From the NCBI GenBank assembly GCA_033807695.1, contig CM066300.1:3224001-3288000 (forward strand): a DNA stretch of 64,000 bases, given 5' to 3'. The notes below the pieces were generated by a model. The model was not told the DNA's origin. It did not search any database and was given only the letters and a program-made list of their open reading frames with translations. The stretch comes from Daedaleopsis sinensis (lineage: Eukaryota > Basidiomycota > Agaricomycetes > Polyporales > Polyporaceae). Position 1 is the stretch's first letter, and each line of letters opens with the position of its first letter. This document shows, one piece after another, positions 10,474 to 20,955 of the stretch. Made by a program: the position numbers and the translations under genes.

Positions 10474-12360
10474 TCACTGCCCGAAGTTGAAGCCACCGGG
10501 AGGAGGGGCAGCACCCTCGGGGTTGAACTAGATAGGAAGCCATGAGCGAGATGAAGCCATGTCCGTATGTGCGATCGGAGACATACCTGGAATGACCCTG
10601 TTGCATCGACGGCGGGCTCTGCTTCCTCGTCATCGGGGAAGTACTTGTCCATGATGTTGAACGCCTTCTTGTAGATCTCGAGGTTGTCGTGCTGCTGCAG
10701 GTTGTGGATGGTAACCATTCCACCGGCCTCCTCGACGAACAAAGCGTATTGGTTCACACCACCCGGACCCTGCGCTTGCTTATCCATCTCGCCAACTTTG
10801 AGAATGTTGTCGAGACCGTCGAGAGCGACTTGAATGATCTTGTTATCCATCATCTGAAGGAGGTCGCACAGAGGCTTGATGCAGCCCTGCGAGATGAGAT
10901 AGCGGATTTGCGACGGCTCCTGAAGACCACCGGAGGTCGCGTTTGAGATCGCCCAGCAAGCCTCCTTCTTGGTCTTGAAGTCGGCGTTCTGGAGGATGTT
11001 AATGAGCGGAGGGATGATGTTGGCGTCGATGACCGCCTGGATTTGCTGTGGTGAGCCAGCAGTGATGTTCGATATCGTCCAGCAAGCCTCCTTCCGAATA
11101 CCGTCCTTCGGCGAAGATAGCAGGGAAAGGAGGGCAGGAAGAGCACCTGAGGTGATCACGACCTGCGTCTGAAGGTCGTCGCCCGTGACAATGTTGCCAA
11201 CCGACCGCAAAGCAGGCGTTTGGACAGATGTCGACGGGTGCATGAGAAGGTCGACAAGACGCCTGCAGACGCCAGACTCAATCACGGCCTGTATCTTATC
11301 GTTCGAACCATCGGAGAGGTACGAGATCGCCCAGCAAGCGTCGATGAGGATTTCGTCGTCAAGAGAATAGATGAGCTTCGTCAACACGGGAAGAGCGGGC
11401 GAAATCTGGAAGAATAGGTCAGCGAGGCGTGATCAAAGTGAGCTGACGACATGACATACCAGATCCCAATCGGGTTGCGGTGACTTCCCTCGGCAAAAGT
11501 TGCTCAGAGTCCAGGTGGCGTTACGGAGCATGCTGAGCTTGTTGTTCTCGCTGAGGAGGTTCAACAACGGGCGAAGTGCACCTTGCTGAAGAACGTAATC
11601 GCGGCATTGCGGACTGTCACCAGCAATGTTACCCAAAGCCCAAACCGCCTGCTCGCGGACGTCCGGAACGGAGGAGGAAAGCAATTTGATGAACTCCGGG
11701 ACAGCATGCGCGTTGATGACAACCTGGGTGTGCTCCGCGGTACCAGATGCGATGTTCGTGAGGGCCCATGCAGCTTCGAACTAAGAGGAGTCGCGTTATT
11801 TTCAAGATACCAACGCGTAACCATGAGGTAGAGTACACACCTGAAGCATGGCATTGTCGCCACGAAGGAACTCGACAAAGCGCGGGACCACGCCACACTC
11901 AATAACGCGTTCAATCGGGGGGTTCTTTTCTTTTGAGAGCAATTTGCGGAACTTGGTGGTCGCGTCCAGCTGACGATCGGAATCATCGGAGAACACGCCC
12001 GCAATCATGTCGTCCGCGAGCTGCCCACCATAGTCAGCATAGAGCTACGATGTGGCTGAGGACGATAAGACACACCGGTGATTCCCAACTACCCACACCA
12101 CCCTCGTCGTCAGAGTCGGGCCCCGTGCTAGGGAGGAAGTTCCTCCTCTTAGAGATGTTCTCTTCCCTCTTCTGTCGTCGAATCTCGACCTGCTGCTCCT
12201 CGCGACGACGACGGAGCTCGTCCTGCTTCAAGCCACCCTTGCTCTTGTACTCTGTAATGCATACAGGGTTAATGATGATCGCGTACGGAATCGACGCGGA
12301 TGGGCATTGAAGGAGGTCAAGACACACACCATTTCTGCGGTTTGCCACACGAGAGTCCAT
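10474..12360 (-). CDS. SRP1: Importin subunit alpha (karyopherin alpha, SRP1)
   Basis: Adaptor that binds classical nuclear localisation signals and importin beta. Exon 1 (12330-12360) encodes [10 protein letters not shown]; the next starts [20 protein letters not shown], the arginine-rich importin-beta-binding domain that also autoinhibits the NLS site. Armadillo repeats follow, with the Trp/Asn ladder visible ([70 protein letters not shown]). An acidic segment ([11 protein letters not shown]) precedes the last intron (10528-10586), after which the tail is [17 protein letters not shown]. Introns are short. The estimated length of about 530 residues fits the family. Confidence 0.96.
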
Positions 12361-12656
12361 GATGGTGGATGTAGGAGGTAAAGATGTGCTAGGCGGAAGG
12401 AGCACTGGACGCGCAAAGAACATCCACCTAACAAAGAGCATGTGACAGCGCGTGCCCAGTCACAGTCACACATCTTTTGACTCGAATCCTCGCGAATTCA
12501 CTTCCTTCCTGAGATTTACCAGCGACTAAGTACTACGTAGTACGGTAGTACTTACTATCTATCCGTACAGGGCCTTGTCGCGCTTCTTATCCTGTCTACG
12601 ACTACTCTGCGAGTATGTCCCTAATTCACCGACACCGACATCATCATGAAGTGTAG

Positions 12657-13746
12657 CTAAACCCTCTCCCCAATCACCCGCGTCGGCTTTCCGTCGAGGA
12701 AAGCGTGGATATTCTCGACTGTGTCACCCCAGAATGCCTATGTCCAGATGTTTGGTCAGAAAGACGCGTAAAAGAAGTGTTTGCGGGACGTTCACCTCAT
12801 AGTTGGAGTCACTGACATAGCCCGTGTGCGGACTGAGCGTCACATTGTCCAGCTTCCTGATGGGATGGTCTAAAGGCAACGGCTCCTCCTCGAAAACGTC
12901 CAACCCCGCTCCGGCAAGGCTCTTCGACTTCAGTGCTTCGATCAGCGCGGGCTCATCCACCAGAGGCCCACGAGAGGTGTTGATGAAGAACGCGGTGGGT
13001 TTCATGAGTGCGAGGTCCGCGGCGGTGATCATATGGTGCGTCCGGTCTGACAAGACCATATGGATTGACACGATGTCGCTGCGTTGGAAGAGTTCCTCTT
13101 TCGAGGAGACGTACGTCACGCCCGCACTCGCCGCACGCTCGGGAGTTAGGTTAGGCGACCAGCCTATGACTTCCATGCCAAAGACCTTTGCGATCTGTTA
13201 TGGGCCATCAGTACAAGTACGCGTCAGAGCTCGAAGAATACTAACCTTTGCAGTCGCAGCACCTAATCTGCCCACCCCAACCAAACCAAGTGTCTTGCTT
13301 GACAGACCCATAGGGACAGTCACTTGCCAGGGTACCGCGCTCGCCTTCACCCGCGCATCTTCGATGGCAATGTGTCTTGCGGTCGCCAGGATGAGCGCCC
13401 ATATGTGCTCCAGAGTCGAGTTTCCTTTGCCACCTGTGCCCGATACAGTGATGCCTTTGCTCTTCGCGTATGCCACATCTATTCCAGCATTGTACGGGCC
13501 CGTGGTGGCGATGAACCGCAGGTTCGGGAGCCGATCCAACAAAGATGCCTTGAACTTCGTCCGCTCCCGCATAGCACAAATGATGGCGTACGGCTCGAGT
13601 CTCTTTGCGAGAACGTCTTCATCGGCCGTTGTGTCGGGGTAAGCGTCGATGGCAAGGCGGTCTTTGATGCTAGACCAATCTGCAAACTTGAATGCGACAT
13701 TCTGGTAATCGTCCAGGATTGCGACGCGTACGGGGTCCGAGGACAT
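12657..13746 (-). CDS. D-isomer-specific 2-hydroxyacid dehydrogenase (phosphoglycerate dehydrogenase-like)
   Basis: NAD(P)-dependent reduction of 2-ketoacids or oxidation of D-2-hydroxyacids; the true substrate cannot be read from sequence. The start at 13746 gives MSSDPVRVAILDDYQN, typical of the fungal group. The Rossmann motif is TLGLVGVGRLGAATA, the substrate/catalytic arginine is in NTSRGPLVDE, the glutamate follows in DVFEEEPLP, and the catalytic histidine is in SPHTGYVS. Introns lie near 13195-13245 (gttagtattc donor) and before AFWGDTVENIHAFLDG. The tail is RVIGERV-stop. About 340 residues, normal length. It is likely cytosolic, since no presequence is seen. Confidence 0.9.
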
Positions 13747-14017
13747 GATCGTTGTTGCTGCGGAGCGCGGTGAAGCGAGGTGGAGGGGGTGTACAACAGT
13801 GGTCCCAGGTCCGTGGGATATATAGTCAGGCATTGGACCCGGTCCGTGGGCCCCTCTAATTCCAGAACATGCGTCAGTGGGAAAGCGAATGACGGGATAC
13901 ATACCTCAGACTTATCCACGACACTGAATAGAATCGTTGATATAGACAGCCCGTAATAGACCCAACAGGAAGTTCAAGAAAATTGTATGGAAGCCCGAGG
14001 TACAGGTACAGGAAGCT

Positions 14018-17000
14018 CTACGTATCATTATCGAACGGGTACTAAGGAAAGAAGGTCAGTACGATGAGGTAATGCAAACGATCATGTAACTCACCTCGAA
14101 CGACTCTGGTGGATCCGCCTCCGGCGCACTCTCGTCCAGGGCGATGTGACGGCCAGGAGTGGTCGGCGCGGGGTTTTGTACCGTTGGAGCGCCTGCGGGT
14201 GGCACTACAGCTTGCGTCTCGAACTCGACGTAGTCGGTCTCTTCGTCAGGACGAGTGTCCGCCATAATCAAGATGCCACCGCCTCCTGCACACCGCTCTG
14301 CCGCAAGAGCGACTGAAGCAGGCGTCTTCGACGTCTTCGTGGCCGGAGGGGGACTGGTGGATACCACTCGCACAGGCTGGAAGCGACCCTCCGGCGAGAA
14401 CGTGATGTAGGCTAGCTGCGCAGGAGTGACTCGAGCGAAGTTGGAAAGTTTCTCGGATGACGGTTCAGACCTGCGACTCTTGGCCGTCACTTCTGCGAGG
14501 TTCGACAATGACCCGGAGATTGGAGACACGTCACCGTGGCGGGAGGTCGACGGCTCTGCATTCTTCATCTCGACATCACCATCCTTCTTCTCATCCTGAA
14601 TGAGGTTCAGTACACTTTTTACGAATCATACGCGGTCAACTTACACCAGCAGGAAGCTCTCCTTGCTCTGCAGCCTTCCTCTTCTCGCGAGCCTTTGCCT
14701 TTGCTGTGGTCGAAAGGACGGCAGTGGCTACCTTAGTGACCGTCTCTTTCTTTGGCGGCTTCGTGGTAGCGGGGTAAGCAAAGAGACTTGGCTTAGCATT
14801 CGACGTGAAGTCGAACTTCGGCGCCTGACAATTTTGTCAGATGTTAAACACAATCAACGCACGGTAGATTCGAAGCGTACCTTGAGATTCTCATCCAAGC
14901 CGATGATGCCAGTAGGCTCGAAAGCGAGGCACGCGCAGTGGGCAAGGGGGTACCAGTACCAGAACTGACAGAAGAGCACCATGCCGACAATAGCGCTGGT
15001 GTTGCGACTGCCTGCACGGCTCTGGAGGCTGATCGTGACATTGCGGCCACCTGCGTCGATGAGACCCTGACCCAGAGCAGCACCGAAACGTGCCATGGGG
15101 TCGTCGTGCTTGTCCGAGACGATCTTCGCATACAGTGCACGGGTCGATGCGAGCGAGGGTGAAGACGCCTCAGACTGCTCGACGAGGATCATACCAAGCG
15201 CGATTAGAGCACCTTGTCGGACGAAGTCGACACTGTCACGGGTCATGGGTTCAATGATATCGACCGCATCCTGTGTCTCGCGTGAGCTGAGGTCTACTTC
15301 GACTCGTCAAGCGACATACCTGAAGTCCAGTCCCTGCACAAGCGATGCCGAGGGCAAGCGTCGCACCACAACGCACATGAGGGTTGTAGCTCTCGGACAA
15401 TAGTTGAACGATCCTGGGTACTTGTGCTGGGTTCTTGAAGAGCAAGAACGCCAGACTTGTAACAGCAGCTCGACGGACGTCGTCGGACGTATCGGATACT
15501 GCGACGTGCAACAGCTGACGAATGGCAGCATTGTTCGAGGTTCCAGCATACGCGAGGGCAAGAGTGTAGACACCACCATAGCGCAAGATGGGGTCCTTTC
15601 CATAGATAGATGAGCTTGGTGCAAGTAAAGATCGTCGACATTACAACATACCTTCTCTGCCATAAGGAGCTTCACCATCTCATCTGCCTCTTCTTGACGA
15701 CCGTAGAAAATGAGAGCAAGACCAATGGCTAGACCCCGAATGATCTTCTCGTGCTGGGTCTCCCTCGCATAGGTCAACATCTCTTCCGCACTCGTCGCGT
15801 CTGCCGTTCCAAGCATGATCAAGCCCATAGCGTAACCGGCAGCTTCACCAGCTATAGCAGAGTCGGTGAACAGGGTTTGCTTCAGGTCGTCATACGCTTC
15901 TGCGCTCTTTCCGCCCATACCGGCGACACCAAGACCCAACGCGGCACCATGTTGTACGATCTCGCTGATCGCGTTCTTCAAGAAGTTACGGAGGAAGTTC
16001 TCGACTTCTTGGCCACTTCCGCATCCGGCATTGACGAGACCGAGCGCATATAACGCACCGCCCTCTGAGTATGCGGCACTTCCAGTACTCGGGTCCGCTC
16101 CCTGTGCCGGTAGGTACGGTCCAAGGATATTCATACTCTCCTCGAAGTGTCCCTTGTGAATGACGCCGATGGCGGCCGCGGCGGAGAATTTTGACCAATT
16201 GTTCGCGAGCGCGAGCCATTCCAGGTTCTCCCGCAAAAAGACGTCGGAAGTAGTACCTGCATGCATGAACGCATTCTGCAAGGTGAGAGCAGTGTGGTAA
16301 ATGGATGAGCGAGGTTCCAGTGCCTCCTTCGTGTTCTTCAGGATGAGCATATCAACCTTGTTGTTGCGCTTGAGGAACTCCAAGTACAACTTGATCGACT
16401 CCTGGCCACGCAGAATCTTGCGAAGCTGGTCGTAGACAGGCTTTGTCTCCTAAAGAACGTTGAATACACAGCAGTACATTCGCACAACTCGATAAACTCA
16501 CAGAAGAGCCTTCAGGAAGGTCCTTCCTGATGATTTCAAGGAAGTCCTGGCCACCGCCTTCCACAAGGTCAAAAGCAAACTGATAGGCAAGAAGCCTCTG
16601 GTTTGGCACCAGGGAGTTAAGGAAGTTGATCGTCATTTCGGGGGAGTTGAGAGTGACGAGTATGCGCGTAAGAGCGTAGACGTGGGCGGATTTCGAGTCG
16701 CTTGTCGGTGCCGGGAAGAGAGGGAAGAGGAACTTGAGGACTTGGTCGCGGAAGGCTAGGGGAAACGCAGTGTCTAAGACGGCTTCCATCGCGTACGTCA
16801 AGAGAGTGGTATCACGAGTTTGCTCGTATATTGATTTGACGATGTCCAAACGTCTAGACTCAAGCGCGATGCCGATAGCCTACTCAGTTCATTAGTACTC
16901 GCAAACGCTGTATGCTATGCCCGCACGACACACACCTGTCTGTACTCTCCGTCTTCCACACATCGTCGAAAGATGCCCTCGATGATACCCTGCAACCTCG

Positions 17001-17509
17001 AGTCGATCTTCCCTTCGGTCTGCTCTGCAAGCCGACCCTGAATATAGCGGTCGATTGCCTTGGCTGCCACAACCACAATCAGCACGAGAACGAGATACAT
17101 ATTCATTGGCCAACACTCACAGACTACAGTCTCCACGTACTCCTCGGTTCCAGGTGTGCGGCTGTCATGCTCAAACGCGCTCCCTGCACCGAGAGCAAAG
17201 GAAAGCGCCTCGTCGTATTCCCCGAGGTAATAGTAGACCTTGCTGGCTAGGAGAGCTGCGGAGTCGTGGGCCTCCTGAGGTAGGCCTTCACCTTCGTACA
17301 AGGACTCGCTGTGGTAAAACGACGCGTCAGTCAATCGAGTGCACTTCGAACATGACGACATACATAAGCGCAATGTGCTCCGAAATCTCAGCCCAGAACT
17401 GGGGCACAAGCTGGTTGAGAGCTTTGAGCGCGTGCTGTTTGAGCAGAGGCTCGGGGTCCGAAAGGAGAGCGAGCGCGCCAGCGGCGGAAGATTGAGAAGG
17501 AATGCCCAT
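14018..17509 (-). CDS. RPN2: 26S proteasome regulatory subunit RPN2 (PSMD1)
   Basis: Largest non-ATPase subunit of the 19S base, a PC-repeat toroid that docks RPN13. The start [19 protein letters not shown] and the N-terminal helices ([20 protein letters not shown]) match the family. PC repeats are clear from about residue 350, for example [63 protein letters not shown] and [11 protein letters not shown] Lys-rich stretch ([10 protein letters not shown]) and a Ser-rich insert precede the conserved C-terminus. The last exon is only 24 nt (14018-14041) and encodes YPFDNDT; with the preceding PPESFE it rebuilds the RPN13-binding tail. About ten introns. It is divergent from COX13. Confidence 0.96.
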
Positions 17510-17756
17510 GGTAGCGGAGAGAAGGAACGGCGTGCGTGTGGCCTCTCTAGAGTACGCGTCTCGTATACCTGGGACGCGTCAGCGAACGCAAGTAAGCGCC
17601 GTGCCAATGAGCGCTTGATCAGCTACCACAAAGGGAAAGCCAACGCCATGTGGACCTTACATAAGCGGTCGCGCCTCGTCCGCTCCCGACTCCTGCCCTC
17701 TGCCAAAAGTCGCGCCTCGTCTCTTCCGCTTTCACCCTATCCATCACCGTCCCCCC
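17510..17756. promoter_or_regulatory. Bidirectional promoter RPN2 / COX13
   Basis: 247 bp between start codons. A CCAAT box (17604-17608) lies 149 bp before COX13; CCAAT is the target of the HAP complex, which controls respiratory genes in fungi. The 12-mer tcgcgcctcgtc occurs twice in the same orientation (17669-17680 and 17710-17721). No TATA box is obvious. Confidence 0.55.
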
Positions 17757-18412
17757 ATGTCTTTCGTTGCCCGTCGCGCTGCACTGCGTGTAGTCCCCCG
17801 TGCCCGTGGCTTCGCTGCCGCTGCGGGCAAGCAATCTTACCGCGAGCAGCAGGAGGCTCTGACCGCTCACGCTGCTGGTACGTGAATTCGCTCCGTGGCT
17901 TTACGGACCTGCCATGACATCTTGTGTTACATGTAGAGACGACTGAGCTTTGGCGCAAGATCAGGTGAGTTTCGCGCTCGATTGGCACGCGAAATGGGAA
18001 GCTGAGAGAAGTGTTGCAGCTACTTCGTCTGCCTCCCCGCTAGTCAGTTGCGTCTCGTGTGAACATCGTCTTTCCTCGCTAACGCAAGCACAGTCGCTGC
18101 TGGCGCCCTCTGGGTCCGCAACGTTGAGGCCGAGCATGAAGCTCACCAACACCACCTCAAGGAGGAGAATGGGGGAAAACTCCCCGAGCCCCCGAAGTAC
18201 GAGTACCTCAACAGGCGGGGTAAGTCGTCCGCGTTTGTTTCCAGTGGTAAGCTATTGACCGCGAACTTGACCAGCCTCGGGCCCCTTCCCCTGGGGAAAC
18301 AACACGCTCTTCTTCAACAGTCATGTCCGTTGTGGCCTGCCTTACTGTTCAGCCAATATACTCATTCCCCTCACAGGTGAACAAGGATATGGACTCCTCC
18401 GAAGAGGAGTAG
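17757..18412 (+). CDS. COX13: Cytochrome c oxidase subunit VIa, mitochondrial
   Basis: Small nuclear-encoded subunit of respiratory complex IV. The start MSFVARRAALRVVPRARGF is an Arg/Ala presequence. Five exons are inferred. Landmarks are TAHAAETTELWRKIS, the membrane helix YFVCLPAIAAGALWV, NVEAEHEAHQHHLKEENGG, PEPPKYEYLNRR and FPWGNNTLFFN, all usual in fungal Cox13. The intron inside the membrane helix uses a gtcagt donor; the final intron uses gtccgt and restores HVNKDMDSSEEE-stop. The many small exons explain why no long ORF marks the gene. Confidence 0.93.
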
Positions 18413-18660
18413 ATCATACATGTGTCTTCTGCTCAGTGCCAATCAACGTTAATGTTACTCGTTCTAGAGAGCACTTGGATTCGATGCGGTGCATGAAGGG
18501 TATTGCATTATCTCGCAAAATTATTCAATGCGTGAGTACAATAATTGCGACGCAAAGGTAAAGCGTTGTGAGAAGACCATCGAACGAACGGAAGTGCATA
18601 TAGGTAAATGTGAATGTCCGAAGGGTATGTGCACAATATGTTAGCACTCAGGTTCAAGAA

Positions 18661-19379
18661 TCAGAGGACGACCCAAGCACCCATCAACAGACTCGCGATG
18701 GCGGTCAAAAGACCTCCGAGTAGTGGAGTAGAGATTGAGAGGGCGTGAACACCGAGAGCAGAGTTGCCAGTCCTGTTCATAAGTCCTTGATCAGCAAACA
18801 TCATCACAGATGGCACTGAAGAATGGGACGTACTGGGTTGAACCACCAGTTGCAACGCTAGCAGCTCCGGACGTTGCCACCGTGTAGACAGAGCCACCAA
18901 ACGAGGTGACCTGGCCTGCACCCTCACTCGCGAGGGTAATGGCTTGGCCACCAGCCTCGGTGACGACCGTAACCGCATGTCCGCCAACGGCTGCAATGAA
19001 TTTCGATCGTGTAAATATCAAAAACGACGCCAGTGATATGAGAGACTGACAAGTCACGAAGCTTCCAACCCCCCCTAATGCAGAGGTTGCACCCGTGAAG
19101 ACAGATCCGGCTACAGTTGGATGTCAGTGAGGGGCGCCATGCTCCTATGCGGTTCGGATAATCGTACCTGCGGAAGTGCCCTGCGTGACCACGGAGCCGG
19201 CTGCAGATGTCAGCGAGTTGAAGACGCTGTCGACTACGGAAACGGAAGTAAGGACGACGAAGGCGAATGTTTGTACGACTGGACTGCTCACCCTGCCTCT
19301 TCTCGACAAGAGCCGCATTGGCCACGAAGGCAAAGGCGAGGAGAAAGTAGAAAGTGGAGACGACCGACTTGGAGAACAT
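18661..19379 (-). CDS. Small Gly/Ser/Thr-rich GPI-anchored surface protein
   Basis: Family not recognised. Four introns join five exons into one frame. An N-terminal signal peptide (MFSKSVVSTFYFLLAFAFVANA) is followed by ALVEKRQ, a Kex2-like KR site. The mature part is low-complexity with repeated Val-Thr and Gly-Gly segments (VDSVFNSLTSAAGSVVT, SFGGSVYTVATSG, ASVATGG). The C-terminus is hydrophobic (LLGGLLTAIASLLMGAWVVL), as in a GPI-attachment signal. It is probably a cell-wall or plasma-membrane mannoprotein. Every splice joint keeps phase, which supports the model. Confidence 0.75.
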
Positions 19380-19649
19380 GTTAGCGGTGAGTTTGGAGGG
19401 ATGGAGTTCGGTAGCAAGGAACTTGGGGAAATCCCTTGATCGCGAGGGCGTGCATCGTTACTTATAGGCTGGGCTACGGCTGTGGCGGATTCCCCAGAAC
19501 AGACGATGTCATAGGGGGGACACTGCCACTGAGCTCCACAATCTGGCCGCCACATGACTTGAGAGGGGTTTCAATCACGATTAGGCTGCCGGGACCGGGC
19601 CTGTCCACACGAGCTCGAGACGGATTAAGGTCTTCCTCCGATCACCACA

Positions 19650-20731
19650 ATGCCCCGCGCAATCATCTCGCCCTCTGTCCTTGCCTCAGACTTTGGCCAG
19701 CTCTCCGCAGAATGCAAGCGCATGATTAAGGGTGGTGCAGAATGGCTGCACATGGGTACGCTTCCATCTCGTTCCCTGCGCATGGCAATCCTAATCTTGC
19801 CCACTGTCCGCAGACGTTATGGACGGGTAATCGCCGCCTTGCACGCACGCCTCTCGCCTTCACTGACCTTCCCGACGACAGCCATTTCGTGCCCAACATC
19901 ACTATGGGTACGTCCTAAGTGGAGCATCTTTCGCGTGCTGCAGACATGCCGTCGCCGTATTGATCTGATCGCGTACATTGTGTGCAGGCGCACCCATCCT
20001 CTCCTGCGTGTCCAAGGGTGTCCCAGGCATCTTCATGGACTGCCATATGATGGTCGCGCAGCCTGAGAAGGTCGGGGTGAACACTCGTCATAGTAGCTGA
20101 ACGGCGCTGACGAGCTATTACATAGTGGGTCGATGACATAGCTGATGCCGGCGGCTCTCTTTACTGTTTTCATCTCGAAGCGACGTGTAAGTCCGAGACA
20201 CCCTCTTTCGCCAATCCCATCAATGCATGGCGTGCTCATTTTCGGGGCATGCAGCCGACCCGCTTCCCCTCATCGACCACATCCATGAGCGGAAGATGAA
20301 GGCCGGCGTGGCCATTTCTCCCGACACGCCGTCGACTGCAGTCACGGATGAGGTCGCCGAGGCGGCTGACATGCTGCTCGTCATGACCGTCTACCCTGGC
20401 CGCGGCGGCCAGAAGTTCCTCGACCGCTGTGTGCCCAAGGTCGCGGAATTGCGTGCTCGTTTCCCCGACAAGGATATTGAGGTCGACGGTGGCGTCGGCC
20501 CGAAGACGATCGATGTCTGCGCAGACGCGGGTGAGCACGGCCACTGCTGCGGATCCTCAAGTGTGGCTAAAAATCCCCGTCTGTGTTGCAGGAAGCAATG
20601 TCATCGTGGCAGGAACCGCCATTTTCAACGCCCCCAACCCAGAACAAGTCATCTCCCTCCTCAAATCCACCGTCGACGCTGCGCAGGCCAAAATTGCGAA
20701 ACAAACAGCTCATGGTGGAGTTGCGAATTAG
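19650..20731 (+). CDS. RPE1: Ribulose-phosphate 3-epimerase
   Basis: Pentose-phosphate pathway enzyme interconverting ribulose-5-phosphate and xylulose-5-phosphate; a cytosolic (beta/alpha)8 barrel. The start MPRAIISPSVLASDFGQL is canonical. The metal and acid/base residues fall in DVMDG, HFVPNITMG, MDCHMMV and EVDGGVGPKTI. The phosphate loop shows MTVYPGRGGQKF and GSNVIVAGTAIF. At least six introns split the first half into very small exons (DVMDG alone sits between two introns), with a large exon from ADPLPLIDHI onward. It ends TAHGGVAN. Typical length of about 230 residues. Confidence 0.95.
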
Positions 20732-20955
20732 AAGTCATGTAAAGTGTAGGGGTATACTTGTGTACTGTCTGGTCTAAATACGACAGCGGTGAATATAGCA
20801 AGAAGTATGCAAAGTGGATATACAGTGATGGTCGTAACATCTCGTCCTTGACATTTCTACACATGCATTAGGCCTAAGCGCAATGTAGAGTATATATACT
20901 CAGTCGTTATCGTATCGGCATGCTCTGAGTCTGACGCTTTGGGTGTTCGTTCCGG

